Source: Tetragonia tetragonoides
Taxonomy: Eukaryota > Streptophyta > Magnoliopsida > Caryophyllales > Aizoaceae
Direction: 5' to 3'
Length of the DNA: 64,000 bases
Assembly: GCA_038025085.1 (NCBI GenBank)
Contig: CM076142.1
Span: 2,889,501 to 2,953,500, forward strand
Positions within the stretch are counted from its first letter, which is position 1. Each line of letters opens with the position of its first letter. A model generated the notes under the pieces. It was not told the origin of the DNA. It saw only the letters and a list, made by a program, of their open reading frames with translations, and made no database searches. This document shows, one piece after another, positions 45,601 through 60,100 of this stretch. The translations under genes and the position numbers were made by a program.

Positions 45601-48600
45601 TGTATCCGCATGTAAGCGGAGAATTTCGGGGTAATTATAATTGAAAAAAGAAGCGGACAAGTTGGGGGTTCTGAGTATGGGTATTTCTCTTTTAAGTAAG
45701 AGAAAAAACATTGCAGCAGTCTTACCAATTTGTATTGCTTATGTAATGTTTCATTTGCAGAAAAGTGGAAGCATTACATACAATGGTCACACTCTGAATG
45801 AATTTTGCGTGCAAAGAACTTCTGCTTACGTAAGTCAAACAGATAATCACATTGCGGAGCTAACTGTGCGAGAAACTTTAGATTTCGCTGCTAGATGCCT
45901 AGGCGCAAGTGAAGCTTTTGCAGGTACGTGTATCATAAATATGTGATCTCTGATTTTCTTTCTTTTATATGCCTTTGTCTCCTTGATGGCTCTTCTATTT
46001 TAAATTGATTAGGATTTTGGCTAACTGAAGTTCTCACAACCTATCAGAATAACAGGGATTTATTGAGGTTTAGTACTAGTTTGTTCTGCATCTTCTGTAG
46101 TATGGGATGGGAAGTAACAGTAAGAAAGTGTCCACTTTTTTCAATGAAGAAGTCCTACCTGCAATTGCCAATGGACCACCTTGTATATTTGCTGACAATT
46201 TGACCAGATTAAGTAATATACAGATGTTCTACTGATTTTCCATTCTGTTTTTTTTCTTCTTCCTAAGATGAATGGAGTTTTGAATTTGTTCTCTTCATTC
46301 TTAATATCATACCTCTTCCTCTAGTGATCGAATTACTTTCCAGGATTCATGGAGGAACTTATTCGATTGGAGAAAGGAAAAAACATTCGCCCAAGCCCTG
46401 AAATTGATGCTTTTATGAAGGTTGCACATTTAACAAAATGATACTTTTTATCTCATTTGCTTAACCCTTGTATGCTAATGCACTTTTTGGTGGAAACTGC
46501 AGGCATTGTCAGTTAGTGGGAAGAAGCACAGCATTTCAACTGACTACTATCTCAAAGTACTTGGTCTTGACATATGTGCTGACACAATTATTGGTAATGA
46601 TATGCGTCGTGGTGTTTCAGGTGGTCAAAGGAAGAGGGTTACTTCAGGTGTTTGTCTTTTCTCTCACCTTGGTTTACTGTAATTTCTCCTTAATTCTCTG
46701 TTTGTCTTCTACTTTCGAGTCTTTGGCGCATAGTTGTCTGTTTTATAGCCTACGCTAGAGCTGAATTGTAATATCCCAAATTCCAAAGTAATATGTTTGA
46801 CAGACGTGCCTTGCCGGACATAGCTTGAATTAAATTAGCTATAATTATACATGGCTAGCTTGAAGAGTCCGTATAAGGATTGTGACTCCTTGGATGAATT
46901 GCATCCATATCATACAGTCAATACCCAAACCCTTTTACTACTTTAGCTCCAGTTAACCTTCACTTATTGATATCTGCAGTAAAAATCAACCTTATGTGAC
47001 TGCCTTCTTTCGGCGCTTTTAGTTTATTCCCTTCCCGATATTGGCACTAGCAAAAGTATAAAATAGGTAAAAATTAAGGTCAAGAGATAGGTTCGACATC
47101 TTTGATTTGACGGTAAACTATAGGAGTTACTCTCCATAATGTTGCTGTTGCCTAATAAGTTGGTAATTAATGGTAATATGCCTTCTTCTATATGCAGGGG
47201 AAATGATTGTTGGGCCTAAGAAAACACTCTTTATGGATGAAATATCCACTGGATTGGATAGCTCAACTACATTTCAAATATTAAAATGCATCAGAAACTT
47301 TGTTCACCAAATGGAAGGAACTGTGCTCGTGGCTCTTCTTCAGCCAGCACCTGAGACATTTGAACTCTTTGATGATCTCATGTTGTTATCAGAAGGACAT
47401 ATGGTCTATCATGGTCCCCGAGCAGAAGTGTTGGAATTCTTTGAATCATTAGGTTTTCGGTTGCCCCCTCGTAAAGGTGTTGCGGATTTTTTACAGGAGG
47501 TATTTATCCATGTGTACATCATCCTTAGCTTGAAACGTTCATGCTAATGTTCTCCTTGTTCGACGTGAATATTTTCTCTAAACTGCATGTTGTCTTTCAG
47601 GTTACCTCTAGGAAGGACCAAGTTCAATACTGGGATGATCCTTCAAAACCTTATCGGTTCATCCCCGTTGAAGAAATTGCTGAAGCATTCAGAAGTTCTA
47701 GATTCGGAAAGTCTATCGCAGATACTCTTTCTGTTCCTTATAAAAAATCTGACAGTCATCCTTTAGCTCTGTGCAGGGCAATGTTTGCCGTGCCAAAATG
47801 GGAGCTTTTTAAGGCTTGTTTCTCACGAGAAGTTCTGCTGATCCGCAGGCATAGTTTTCTGTATATTTTCAGAACCTGTCAAGTACGATATTTCTTGTGA
47901 TTGGTGATCCTCACTGATCCTTCAGCACAAACTAGTTCAAAATTGTCATCATAGCTAATTCTTGCTTACATCATACTTTGGAAAGAACATCTAAAGATGT
48001 TATTGATGGAAGTAATGGTGTATTACGAAATAAGTGCTGAAAAATATCTTTTGACATATGAAAGTGGGCAACATTCTAGTTTCTTTGTGCACTGGCTCTT
48101 CCCATGCACAATTGATCATCAACTTCAAATTTTCACCTGGAGATCGCATATGCATTGATTTTCAATTTTATTGAATCCATCTATGCTTGTTATTTGTGCT
48201 CACTTTCTACCTTACATTTTGCAGGTTGCTTTTGTAGGATTTGTTGCAGGGACACTATTTTTAAGAACAAGGCTACACCCAACAACTGTAACATATGGGA
48301 ATCTATATCTCTCCTGTCTCTTCTATGGGATTTCACATATGTTGTTCAATGGACTTTCTGAGCTGTCTCTCATGATTTTTCGACTCCCAGTTTTTTACAA
48401 GCAAAGAGATAATTGCTTTTATCCTGCATGGGCTTGGTCGCTCTCCAGTTGGATTCTGCGAGTTCCTTATTCTGTCCTTGAATCTGTTGTTTGGTCTTGT
48501 GTGGTATATTACACAGTTGGATTTACCCCTGCTGCTGGCAGGTACATCCTACTCATAGACTTTGCCTGTAGATCAGTGATCCAATTAAGTTTTGTTAATA

Positions 48601-51600
48601 TGTTTATTCTTTTGATTGCTCCAGGTTTTTCCGTTTTATGTTTTTACTCTTTGTTATCCACCAAATGGCATTGGGCCTGTTCCGGATGACGGCTACACTT
48701 GCTAGAGATATGATCATCGCCAACACATTTTCTTCAGCTTCGATGTTTTCTGTATACTTATTGGGTGGTTTTATTATCCCAAAACGTAAGCCCCTTGAAA
48801 TTTGACATGACATCCTAAAATTGGCTAGTACTGTTGTTAATATTTTATCTTTCAGATTTGATCAAGCCATGGTGGAGATGGGGATACTGGGTATCACCAT
48901 TATCCTATGCCCAAAATGCGATTTCTGTAAATGAATTTAGTGCCACAAGGTGGATGAAGGTAGTCGTCTGCTGTACCTCTACTTATAAGTTTTGCAGTCT
49001 CTCTTGTAGTTCAAAATAACAATTAAACTGTACTTGCCAGGTTTCTTCCACAGGAAACACTACAGTTGGGCAAGGTATCCTCGATTTACATGATTTACCT
49101 ACAGATGATAGTTGGTACTGGATTGGGATTGGTGCTTTATTTCTCTTTGCGCTTCTTTTCAACATCATAGTGACACTCAGCTTGGCCTATCTTAATCGTA
49201 AGTCCAACTGCTTTTTATTTCTCTTGTTCCTTTTCTTCAGGGAGTTTAAGCAAGGGAGTTTGTTTACAGAATCTGAATGCTAAGTTGCTAAGTTTGTGTC
49301 CTTTTTGTGTCTATGTAAATTGTGATTAAGTTGCTTCTTTTCTCTGCTTGATCACAGCTCTAAAGAAAGCTCAGACAGTAGTCCCAGTTACACCAATATC
49401 AGATGATACCAGTGTGCTGGATGAAGGTCAACCATCTCCTTTAAATTGTATTCAACTTTTTGTTTGGCACTTTTATCTTACACCAATATCAGATGATAAC
49501 GATCAAATACTGCACTCCACTAAAATATCAACTCCCTGCAGGAGAGGATCAGGTACGCATGCCAATGGGAGCTTCTGCCAGAATTGGCAAAAAGAAGGGA
49601 ATGATTCTCCCATTTGAACCGCTGACTATGACATTTCACAGGGTCAATTACTTTGTTGACATGCCAAAGGTATAATGATAATTCTTGAGTCATAATGTTT
49701 GGTCCGAAAATATTTATTATTGGTTTATTAAATAAGTTGTATATTTCTAGGCAATGAAGGCAAAAGGTGTGCCAGAAACTAAGTTGCAACTGCTGTCAGA
49801 TGTGAGCGGAGTTTTTTCGCCAGGAGTTCTTACTGCATTAGTTGGATCTAGTGGAGCAGGAAAAACCACTTTAATGGATGTGCTGGCTGGTAGAAAAACT
49901 GGTGGATACATAGAAGGAGAAATTAGGATCTCAGGTTATCCAAAAGAGCAGCATACTTTTGCAAGGATTTCTGGATACGTAGAACAGAATGATATACATT
50001 CTCCTCAAGTGACAGTTGAGGAGTCTCTCTGGTTCTCTTCCTCACTTCGTCTTCCAAAAGAAATAAGCAAAGAGACAAAGAAAGTTAGTTCCACCCAGTA
50101 ACTTGTTCATTGGCACGACTATCATAGTTTATATATTTTAATTTACTGAAGTTAGTTTGCTACATTATGATTGCAGGAGTTTGTTGACGAAGTGATGAAA
50201 TTAGTAGAGCTTGATAGTCTTAGACATGCTTTAGTTGGAATGCCTGGTAGTTCCGGCCTATCAACAGAGCAAAGAAAACGATTGACCATTGGAGTAGAGC
50301 TTGTTGCAAATCCTTCAATAATTTTTATGGATGAACCTACATCAGGCCTTGATGCAAGAGCAGCAGCAATTGTTATGCGAACAGTTCGTAATACAGTTGA
50401 TACGGGGAGAACAGTGGTCTGCACTATACATCAACCTAGTATTGATATATTTGAAGCATTTGATGAGGTTTGGCCTTGCACATTTAAGTATTTACAATTG
50501 AACAATCATGCCATCCCGACCTCTCTGACCTTTCATATCTTGATGCACAGTTACTTCTAATGAAACGTGGGGGACGCTTGATCTATGGAGGAAAGCTCGG
50601 AGTTCACTCTCGCACTATGATAGACTATTTTCAGGTAATCTTGAATTTAAAACCCTACCATTTCTTCCATATTCTATTGTTCTTCTGTTGTAACAGTTCA
50701 CTCCTCCTTGTTGTACTATTGCATCATTTAGTAATCAAGTTGGTTTCTTTTTTCTTCTTACCAAGACTAAACTCCGGTTGCTTCTATGATTCTCAGGGAA
50801 TAGAAGGAATCCCTGCCATTCCTGATGGTTATAATCCTGCAACTTGGATGCTTGAAGTTACCAACCCTGCAGTTGAAGAGAGAATTGGTCAGGATTTTGC
50901 CCACATTTACAGAAACTCCAATCAGTTCAGGTATTTTTGTTGAGCTTGCTCCTTGGCAGATATATAAGTTGCTCACTTGCTCATCTATGCTTTCGTCATT
51001 ATTACTGCTTCATTTCTTGATTTGTTGTCTTTTATTATAGAGAGGTAGAAGCTCTTATAGATCAAAGGAGTGTACCACCACCTGGATCAGAGCCACTACA
51101 TTTTGATACCACATTCTCTCAAGATATAATATCACAGTTTCGGCTTTGTCTACGGAAGCAAGTTCTTGTCTATTGGAGATGTCCACAGTACAATGCCGTG
51201 AGGTTTTTCTTAACTACACTCTGTGCACTGATACTTGGCTCCGTGTTTTGGGATATTGGCACAAAAAGGTAATTTCTCCCAGGCCACAACATCATTACAC
51301 TGTGATTGTCGACTGTACTTGATATAGATGTGTACTAGCACATCCTCCTGTAAGAAAACAGATAATTTTGAAGCCAAGTTTCTGTAGCATACTGGATTGA
51401 TCATACCAATGTCCGTATAAAGGGACACAGCATACCTTTACCATAGAAAACTTAGTGCCTGATTATCTAATTCTAAAAAATCTATTCCATTTGTTTTGAG
51501 AAAGGGCTGATCCATCTTACATGTGTGGAAGTAAATTTGTTTGGTATCAATTGAGGTTATTATGTATTTTGTTATAAAACTTTAACAGTTTGTGCTTAAT

Positions 51601-53643
51601 AAGGTATCCTCATTTTGATTTCATTTACCTTCTTCAGGGATTCAATCATCAATTTGATTTCCATCATGGGAGCCCTTCATTCAGCATGTTTGTTCTTGGG
51701 GGTCAGTAATGCTTCTTCAGTACAGCCGATAATTTCTATTGAGAGGACAGTTTTCTACAGAGAAAAGGCAGCTGGGATGTACTCTCCAATTGCTTATGCG
51801 GCGGCTCAGGTAAGCATTTACGGTTACCATCTCTGGTTTCACATGATCAGCCTCTAGTTAAAGAAGATTTTCGCATGCCTGTGTTGAAAGGCTGCAAAAA
51901 TTCTTTTCATCAGTCCTTAAACATCATAAGCTAGAACAGTTTGTATAGTTGGATGTAACCCAATGTCAATTGTCAAAGTCCATTATCTATCCAGAATTTA
52001 ACCTACTATGCAATTTCTGTACCATTTATCCACATTCATGAAAGCCCTGTTCCTTCTATGTTGGTGTCAATGATATAAACAATTATATGACCATGTAACT
52101 GTAGAGGCATATGACGTGGCTGAAGACAAACATGTTTTGTATTTTTCTATTTATTATTTTTTCTGGCTTTTATGAAGGATTTGGTGGGAACTGGCCTATC
52201 TTAGATTCTGTGATCACTAGTCCGCATCATTTTTTGTAATTCCCAAATGGTCACAAGGTTCTTTGATTGTGACAATATAATTATTTGAATCAAGAAATAT
52301 ATCAGTTTGATGGTTTGTTTCTATTGTTTCACACAGGCTCTTGTGGAAATTCCATATATCGCCACACAAACATTGTTGTATGCCTTCATCACATACTTCA
52401 TGATTGGTTTTGAAAGGACGTCGAGTAAGTTGACGAGTTATTATATGTCCTATGTGCTCCTTAAAGTTCAATTTTTCTTTATTCTGACTGATAGGGAACT
52501 TTCGTATCTGAGTACTTCAGCGGGTTGGGCCTCTGTGGTAGAATGATCTTCATTGTGTACAAATAATCCACATTTTCTTTCGCTTAGAACCCAAGAAAAT
52601 AACTGCGTGCTTATTGTGGAAATTGGTGGCTTCAGCACATACATTCTAACCCTCAAAATGGAAAAAACATTAAGTTTATTTGATTCAGATAATACTTTCA
52701 AACTAAGGATACAGTGGAGCTGTTGGGAGATTTAATGATGAGTCATTATTTCTTTTGCAGGGAAATTTTTACTCTATATTTTGTTCATGTTCCTTACATT
52801 CACTTACTTCACCTTCTATGGAATGATGGCTGTTGGCCTCACATCTACACAACATCTAGCAGCTGTTATATCTTCTGCATTGTACTCACTGTGGAATCTT
52901 CTGTCAGGTTTCCTTGTACCCAAGAAAGTAAGTTGCCTATCTATTATGAAGCTATTTTACAAATAGTTATTTGCTTGTCTGGTTCTGTCATTTTGTAAGG
53001 TGTAAGTAAAACCCATTGTTCATATTAGAATTTGTAACCTCTGGCATGCTTGTATGAGTGGCCTCACCTTGAGGCCGCCTCATACGAGTTTTTGTTTCAG
53101 ACTATACCTCCCACTGGTAACAATAAGTTATCACTGTACCACTTTACATTTCTCACTGTGAAAGGTCATGTTTAAGGTGAAACAGAGGAGGTACCCAAGC
53201 AAGCAATTGACAATCACCTAGGGATGGCAATATAGTCCGAACCCGATCCGAATCTGATCCATTGCCATCTCTAAAATCACAATCATGAATCACCACACAC
53301 ACACACTACAAACTGTGTAGCATACCTAATACAACTTTAACTTAAAACTCATGAAGCTCTCCTTTCTTTTTTGTAGTTCATCCCAGTTTGGTGGCTCTGG
53401 TTCTACTACATCAGCCCAGTTGCATGGACACTGCGCGGACTTATTACATCACAGCTTGGTGATGTCGAGACCATAGTCGTCAACGAAGAGTTTAGGGGCT
53501 CAGTCAAAGAGTATCTGGAAATCAACTATGGCTTTGGTCCTGGGATGCTAGGCATTACGGTTGCAGTGCTTATCGGCTTCAATCTCCTTTTTGCTGGTGC
53601 CTTCATGGCTTCTATCAGATACCTCAACTTCCAGAAAAGATAG
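42677..53643 (+). CDS. ABCG31: ABCG31/PDR3-like full-size ABC transporter
   Basis: Twenty-four exons join in phase to 1437 residues (Arabidopsis ABCG31 has about 1426): 42677-43026, 43687-43807, 43897-43985, 44708-44792, 45761-45923, 46344-46420, 46503-46647, 47198-47499, 47601-47882, 48225-48541, 48625-48785, 48856-48959, 49041-49197, 49358-49426, 49542-49669, 49751-50083, 50177-50467, 50551-50634, 50797-50930, 51041-51268, 51638-51809, 52337-52424, 52761-52927, 53377-53643. Layout is NBD-TMD twice. NBD1 has Walker [10 protein letters not shown] (193-201), signature VSGGQRKR (333-340) and Walker B TLFMDE (353-358). NBD2 has GSSGAGKTT (882-890), LSTEQRKR (989-996) and IIFMDE (1009-1014). In Arabidopsis ABCG31 is a plasma-membrane exporter of abscisic acid from endosperm and contributes to pollen-coat sterol glycosides; substrate here is inferred. 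The start gives [14 protein letters not shown], matching the family N-terminus. Confidence 0.93.
44961..45074 (+). repeat. 57 bp tandem duplication in intron 4 of the ABCG31-like gene
   Basis: Two adjacent units (44961-45017 and 45018-45074), each starting tatgctgttaatgtatagtt, differ by only a few bases. The intron's splice sites are unaffected. Confidence 0.85.
53219..53273. mobile_element. Very short hAT-like remnant in intron 23 of the ABCG31-like gene
   Basis: tagggatggcaat and attgccatctcta are inverted ends only 55 bp apart, with partly matching flanks (caatcacc and aaatcaca). It looks like an internally deleted hAT MITE. Confidence 0.4.
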
Positions 53644-54717
53644 GCTACAGTACAGGTTATGTGAGCAGCATTTCATTAAATCTCAGGGTTGATTTTGATG
53701 CTATGAATTTCCGCAAAAAATGAGAATGAGTAACTTTTGATGAGAAAGAAAATCCAAATTGAACAGTAACACTATGGAATCAGAATGTATATATTTCTCG
53801 GAGACACAACTTCAACTGGTGTAAAGTTCAAGCGTACGTAGGCTAAATTTAGTAGTAGGTATTTTACTAATTTTCCCTCTCCTTATTGGTACATATGCCT
53901 GAACTCAAATCAGATCGATCTAATATTATAGCAGCAATATATTTTCCCTCTGATATATGTATGTCTATTGTGTAAATTATTAACCATCTTGCTGCAATAA
54001 TAATACCAGTACCGCAATAATGCAATTAAACAAGTTCGTGCGAGTTTCTTACAAAGAACAAAACATGTAGAAATTTGAAGAACAAAAATTATTCATCATT
54101 ATTCTTTTTTTTTTTTTTTGGTAATCATTCATTATTATTCAATCAATGAAAAACAACCCTTTTTTACTTTTATTTGTAGGTATGCGTCATTAACTAGACC
54201 GTCCTATACAAGTTTTTGTGCAGTTTCAATTTGCATTCTGGTAACTAAAGATTTACCATAAATGGAACTATGAAAGTACATAATATGAATTAATTTTTCA
54301 ATTATTTTTATAAAATACTCAACCCTCTTATTTGGGAGTTGGTAAGGAAAGAGGAAAGAAAAGTTAAGATGAGCTTTAAACGGCTATAAAAAAAAGAAAA
54401 AACGAAAAAAAAAGATGAGCTTTATACGGGAGGCCAATGGAGAAACACAATTTCCGCCATTCATCTCTCTATGAGATACGAGAGAAATGGACAACGAAAA
54501 CACACACACACACAATTGACACTCCCCATATAACTGAAGCCGTTACTACAAGGTTAATCCCGTAATTTCCCACACTCCCTTCAAAATTCGCGGTTCTTCC
54601 AAAATAAGTCTTCAACTACCAGCTCCCACAGATCCCTCATCATAAAACTCAATTCTAGACCAGTTTGATTTGCCATTTTCAAATTTGACCTAGGAGAGAG
54701 AAAACGAGCGTGTGTTA
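53644..54717. other. Space between the two ABCG31-like copies
   Basis: Holds the 3' UTR of the intact copy and the promoter and leader of the second (with the conserved block at 54552-54597 and a CA run near 54501-54515). No other gene is seen. Confidence 0.5.
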
Positions 54718-55476
54718 ATGGCGCCATCGCACAGTAGTGAGTTATTCGAGATAGAGGAATTAGATGATGATGACGGAAACGAGTCCCTCCGTAGGGCTTC
54801 GAATGCCGAAGCCGTGGCAAAAGACGAAGAGGACCTCGTTTGGGCCGCAATTGAGCGCCTCCTGTCCGTCGAGCAGACGAATCTCGCTGTCCTTCGTCGC
54901 TCGATGTCCGGTGATGGTGGTGGAGGAGAGAGAGTTTGTGCTATCGATGTCACGAAACTCGATCAGAGCTACCGTGAACTCGTTGTCGATAAAGCTCTTG
55001 ACACTTCTGAACAGGATAATTATAAGCTTCTCTCTGGCGTTAAGGACCGTTTCGATAGGTAAAATTGAATTTCACTCTCTCTCTCTCTCTCCTGAAAATT
55101 GATTGATCCAATTGATTTGATTTGGATTTTCTAGCAAAACATCTGAAATTTTTATGTTATTTTGATCTAATTTTGGTGTTTGATTATGTATAATTCAAGA
55201 GCTGGATTGGATTGGAGGAGAGATAAATGTTGATCTCGACATCAATGGAGCTCTTCCCGCTTCAGTTATAACTTCCTTCCATATTGGTTTCTTTGTTTTG
55301 ATTTTTATAGAAAGCTGGGGAGGTGAATTGGGAATTTGGTTAAATGATATCATCACTCACCCTTTCTATTTCTTGAATTGGTTGGTTCTCTTCTGGCCCA
55401 TCTCTCAAGTGTTTGATTGTGTAGTTATCAGCTATAGGGTATTTAGAGAGTCTAGGGTGGAAATGAGAGAGAAGTC

Positions 55477-55511
<35 letters not shown>

Positions 55512-55654
55512 CCTGAGAGCCCCCCGACCTCCGCTGCTGCAACTCAACCCACCGGAGATAGGGATTGTCAGTCAAATGGAAGTGATCTACGTGAACTCGC
55601 AATTGTTTCTATCCCAAACCTTGGGAACCGGGGTTTAAGGCCTCTAGAGCAATA

Positions 55655-57160
55655 TTGGATGAAGGTCCTGTCTGGATTGCACTACCAGAACTCCCCATTG
55701 AATTTTACAGAAAAGATTTGCTTGAAAGGATTGGAATTTCTCTTGGGAAAATACTGAAGATAGATGTCCAAACACTGAAAGGGGACAAGGCGAAATTTGC
55801 CAAGCTCTGCATATTTCGCAAATTAATCAATAAACTACCTGAGTTTATTTGGATTGGGGGATTAAAGCAGGAAATTGAAATGATTGAAGCACCAAGATTC
55901 TGTATTTTTTGCAATAACATTGGCCATTCAGGTGACTTCTGCAAATTCAATACACAAACTAAAGAGAGAGAACAGCCCACCCATGTGAAAGAGAAAGCCG
56001 TGCAGGATGGTAATGAGGAAGAGTGGGAAACGGTCTCCCGTCGCTGGCGTAATAAGAACACGGCCACCAGCCATGGAGAGGGACCCTACAGGGGTCGGTC
56101 AAAGTCACATTGGACACCAAAGAAAACACGTGACAGACAAGTCAACCTCAGAGCCTGAAAAGCAAGTAAGCGTGCCAAACGTTGATTGTGACACATCGTC
56201 ACAAGACCTGGAGGAGGGGGAGTTGCCAGCTATTAAAAAATCAGGCCAACCCGATTCGATTTTTAATGGGTCTTTTAACCCCGACCCGACACCTGTCCCT
56301 GATCTTTTAATTATTCAAAACCCTATAATCCAACAAATAATACCAGATCTGCCATTCTCTTCTACCCACCGAAACTCTCACCATGGAAGCCCACAACCAG
56401 AGCCCACCCCAATCACCACCCCCATCATCCCCAAATTCATCAGCGACACCCCCACCACCACCGAGCCCCACAGACTCACAAAGCCCACCCACGACCCCAC
56501 CCATGAAAGTGAGAGTAATCGATTCTCTGTCCTGCTTCAAGCCCCTGAAGATATCCCACCAAGAACTGGATCTGAACAACCAAACTGTCAAATTCCTCCT
56601 GGAATCACAAGGGGAACCGAAACAAGTCAGCCCAAGGGAGCTGAGAAGGATCATAAGAAACCCAAAAGTAGCGTCCAACGACCTTGTGAACTTGTCGATG
56701 TGCCTTTATGGGAAGACTCGTCCAGGGAATTTACCACAACTGGGAGACCTCGATCATCTTCCCCTTGCACTGCAAAGGGACATGCGGGAAAAAATGGAAG
56801 AGTTGGACGAGACAGAAAGCGCTCTGTACCAGTAGACATAGCAAGATTCATGGACCCAACACCGCTACTACCACTGGTGAAGGAAGCTTATCTGCTGAGA
56901 AATCAATCCATGTTACTGGAATGGGGGAGTGCGACGGATACACTTCTGATAATTCAGAGACTCTTGCCGATTTATCAAGTAAACTTTCAGCTAAGCCCAA
57001 GAGTAAGAAGCCATCTGAATCCAAGAAAGGGGTTTCGTCTCCTACTCCGTCCGATAAAGATAAGGAGCCCAAGAGAGATAGAGCAAGAAGCAAGAGCAGA
57101 GGTGGTGTTAAGAGAAGGATTGGAGAGTCTAGCAGGACCTCAGAGGTACCCAAACCCTGA
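55655..57160 (+). pseudogene. LINE ORF1 (RNA-binding, zinc knuckle), frameshifted
   Basis: Three frames carry the signal in turn. Positions 55655-56158 encode the end of a DUF4283-like domain (WIALPELPIEFY) and the CCHC knuckle CIFCNNIGHSGDFC. About 56160-56700 in another frame has the Pro-rich linker and SNRFSVL. About 56840-57160 in the first frame again gives a Lys/Ser-rich tail that stops just before ORF2. The upstream part of the domain before 55655 has stops. ORF1 proteins of LINEs bind the element's RNA; this one could not be made whole. Confidence 0.7.
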
Positions 57161-57167
57161 GTTTTTT

Positions 57168-60100
57168 ATGTCGATTATAGCATGGAATGCAAGAGGGATT
57201 GCAAGACCCTCATTTCACCAAAACTTTTTGCAACTTTGCCAAGATCACCAACCTGATATGTTTATCCTCACCGAAATTCGTGTGGGTAGAAATAATTGCG
57301 AGAAAATCGTTAGATCACTTCCTTTTGACAAGAGTTATCTCGTTGATTCTGTGGGTTTCTCGGGAGGCATACTGCTTTTGTGGAATTCCTCAAAAATCCA
57401 CTTTCATCCTATGAGTTGCACGCAGCAAGGAGCGCACAGGATTGTTAAGGTACTAGCCTCAAACTCAAATTTTTTTATCTCTGCTGTTTATGCTAACCCT
57501 AAACACAAAGTTAGGAAAATTCTGTGGAATGAATTATGTGCCATTGCACCACTTATTACTCTTCCTTGGTTGTGTTTGGGAGATTTTAATGAAGTGGCAA
57601 ATTCTCATGAAAAGTGGGGAGGGAGACCAGTTAAACAATATCGTGTTGAGTTGTTTAATAACTGTTTGGATGATTGTAACCTGCTTGATTTGGGGTTCAC
57701 GGGGCAACGTTTCACTTGGACTAATAGACGAAGAAGAAATCCCATTCTAGAACGGTTGGATCGAGCTTTGGGCAACCCTTCTTGGTTTACCTGTTATCCT
57801 AAAACTGTTGTGAAACATCTACCAAGGTTTAAATCAGACCATTGTCCTATACTTGTCCATTTGTTTAAACCTCCCCCATCCTTGGTTAAGAAGCCCTTTC
57901 GATTTGAGCCTATGTGGTTGACTGAGCCTTCATTCGAGTGTTTGGTGAATGATGAGTGGGTTTTAAAAAATGAACTTAACATTGTGAAGAAATTGAATAA
58001 CTTTCAAGATGCTGTTTGCAAATGGAATGTTAACTGTTTTGGCAACGTGTTTAAGAAAAAAAGATCCCTGCTAGCTAGAATTGATGGTGTGCAAAAAAAG
58101 TTATGTATTAATCCACATTCTTTTTTTTGGAACAACCTTGAAGATGAACTCCAACTGGAGTTAAATGCAGTCTATGAGCAGGAGGAAATTTTATGGCTTA
58201 TGAAGTTTAGAGTTAATTGGATATCATAGGGAGAAAGGAATACTAGTTATTTTCATAAATCAACTCTCATTAACAGGAAAAGAAGTCGCATTCTTAGCCT
58301 AGAGAATGAGCAGGGGGTTATTATTAATGAACCTGGCACTCTGTCTAACCATATTGTTCAATACTACACTAAACTTTTCACCACAGAAAAAGAGAGGTCT
58401 GTTAGAAGTTCTGGGCTTAATTTTTGCACTGACCGTCCTAAGATTATTATAGGCTTGATTCCTTCTGTTTTTGAGATAAGAAAGGCTCTTTTTTCTATGG
58501 CTCCTATTAAGGCTCCGGGGCCTGATGGCTACCATGCTATATTTTTTCAGAGATGTTGGGACACTATTGGGAATGAGGTGTGTAACAGTGTTCAAAGTTG
58601 GTTGAGCAAGGGAGAAATTCCCAGTGACCTTAACCACACTGTTATTAGTCTCATTCCTAAGGTTGATTGTCCCACTTCTATTAAGCAATTTAGGCCCATT
58701 AGCCTATGCAACACTCTGTACAAATTGGTCACTAAAATACTTGTTATCAGATTGAGGTCTCACTTGGGGAATCTTATCTCCCCTAATCAGAGTAGCTTCA
58801 TTCCTGGTAGGGGTAGTGAGACCAATGTCATTGTGGCTTCGGAAATTGTGCATTCTCTAGCTAATATTAAAGGGAAAAGAGTCTTTTTTGCTCTTAAACT
58901 CGATTTGGAAAAAGCGTATGATAGGCTTGAATGGGACTTTGTCAAATCTTGTTTACAGTCTTGCAATTTTGATGCAAATGCTGTGAACTTGATTATGAAC
59001 TGCATATCCTCGTCGTCTAGTTCGATTCTCATTAATGGGCAAGTGTCTGACTCTTTTCTGCCCTCTAGAGGCATCAAGCAAGGGGACCCCCTCTCCCCTT
59101 ACATCTTCATTATCTGCATGGAATATCTTTCTAAGATGATCCATGAGGCTTGTGAGGATGGGAAATGGGTTCCCTTTGCCATTGGGGGGAAGAAGCTTGA
59201 GATCTCGCACCTCATGTTTGCTGACGATCTACTTCTTTTTGGGGAAGCGACCGAGGAAAATCTTGAAAATATCCTATCTGTGCTTGACATTTTCTGCCAA
59301 GCTTCTGGTCAGAAGGTTAACTGTGATAAGAGCAAGCTTATTCTCTCCAAAAATGCTTCTAATGATGCAATTCTTATGACAGAAGAGATTTTGGGCATAA
59401 AAGCCTGCGATAACTTGGGTACTTATCTAGGTTTTCCCTTGAAAGCTACCAGACCTACCCAACATGATCTCAAGTTCATTGTCACAAAAATGAAAAATAA
59501 ACTAGCTAGCTGCAGTCCCATTTTCTTTCTAAGGCTGGTAGACTTTGCCTAGTTAAAGCCACCCTTAGTGCCATCCCTAACTACTACCTTCAGTGCCTCA
59601 ATCCCCTTGCAAAGACTCTGGATTCTATGGATCAAGTGATGTGCAGGTTCTTGTGGAGTGATACTGATGAGGTCAAGAAGCTGCATCTTATCAAAAAAGA
59701 GATTGTTTTCTCGCTCACTGACCTTGGTGGGCTTGGTATTAGGAGCTGTAGGGCTGTGAACTCTATCCTTAAGACGAAGCTTTGCTGGAACCTCACTAAT
59801 AAAAAAGATAATTTGGCCTCTAAATGTCTACAAGCTAAATATGTTACTGGAAAAAAAGGGAAAGTGAGGTTCGACAAAGGCTCTCATATCTGGAAAGGTA
59901 TAGGTAAGGGTTGGGATCTTTTTTTCAAAAATACCCAATGGGTAGTAGGAAATGGTGAAAACTTTTTCTGTGGTATGACAAATGGTTAGACAGTGGCTCT
60001 CTTAGAGAACTCATTGAAGGTCCTCTCCTTCAACATGAGTATTGCATGAGAGTGAAGGACATTATTTGTGATAATCAGTGGTGCTTAGATAATCTTTCTT

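Noticed and set aside
56383..56835. Pro-rich 150-codon frame inside the LINE
   Set aside because: The SNRFSVL motif and linker typical of LINE ORF1 are in another frame here, so this frame is a shadow.
56007..58229. A 740-residue open frame that looks like one large protein
   Set aside because: It joins a piece of LINE ORF1 read in one frame with the start of ORF2. The real ORF2 starts at 57168, and the whole lies between LINE target duplications.
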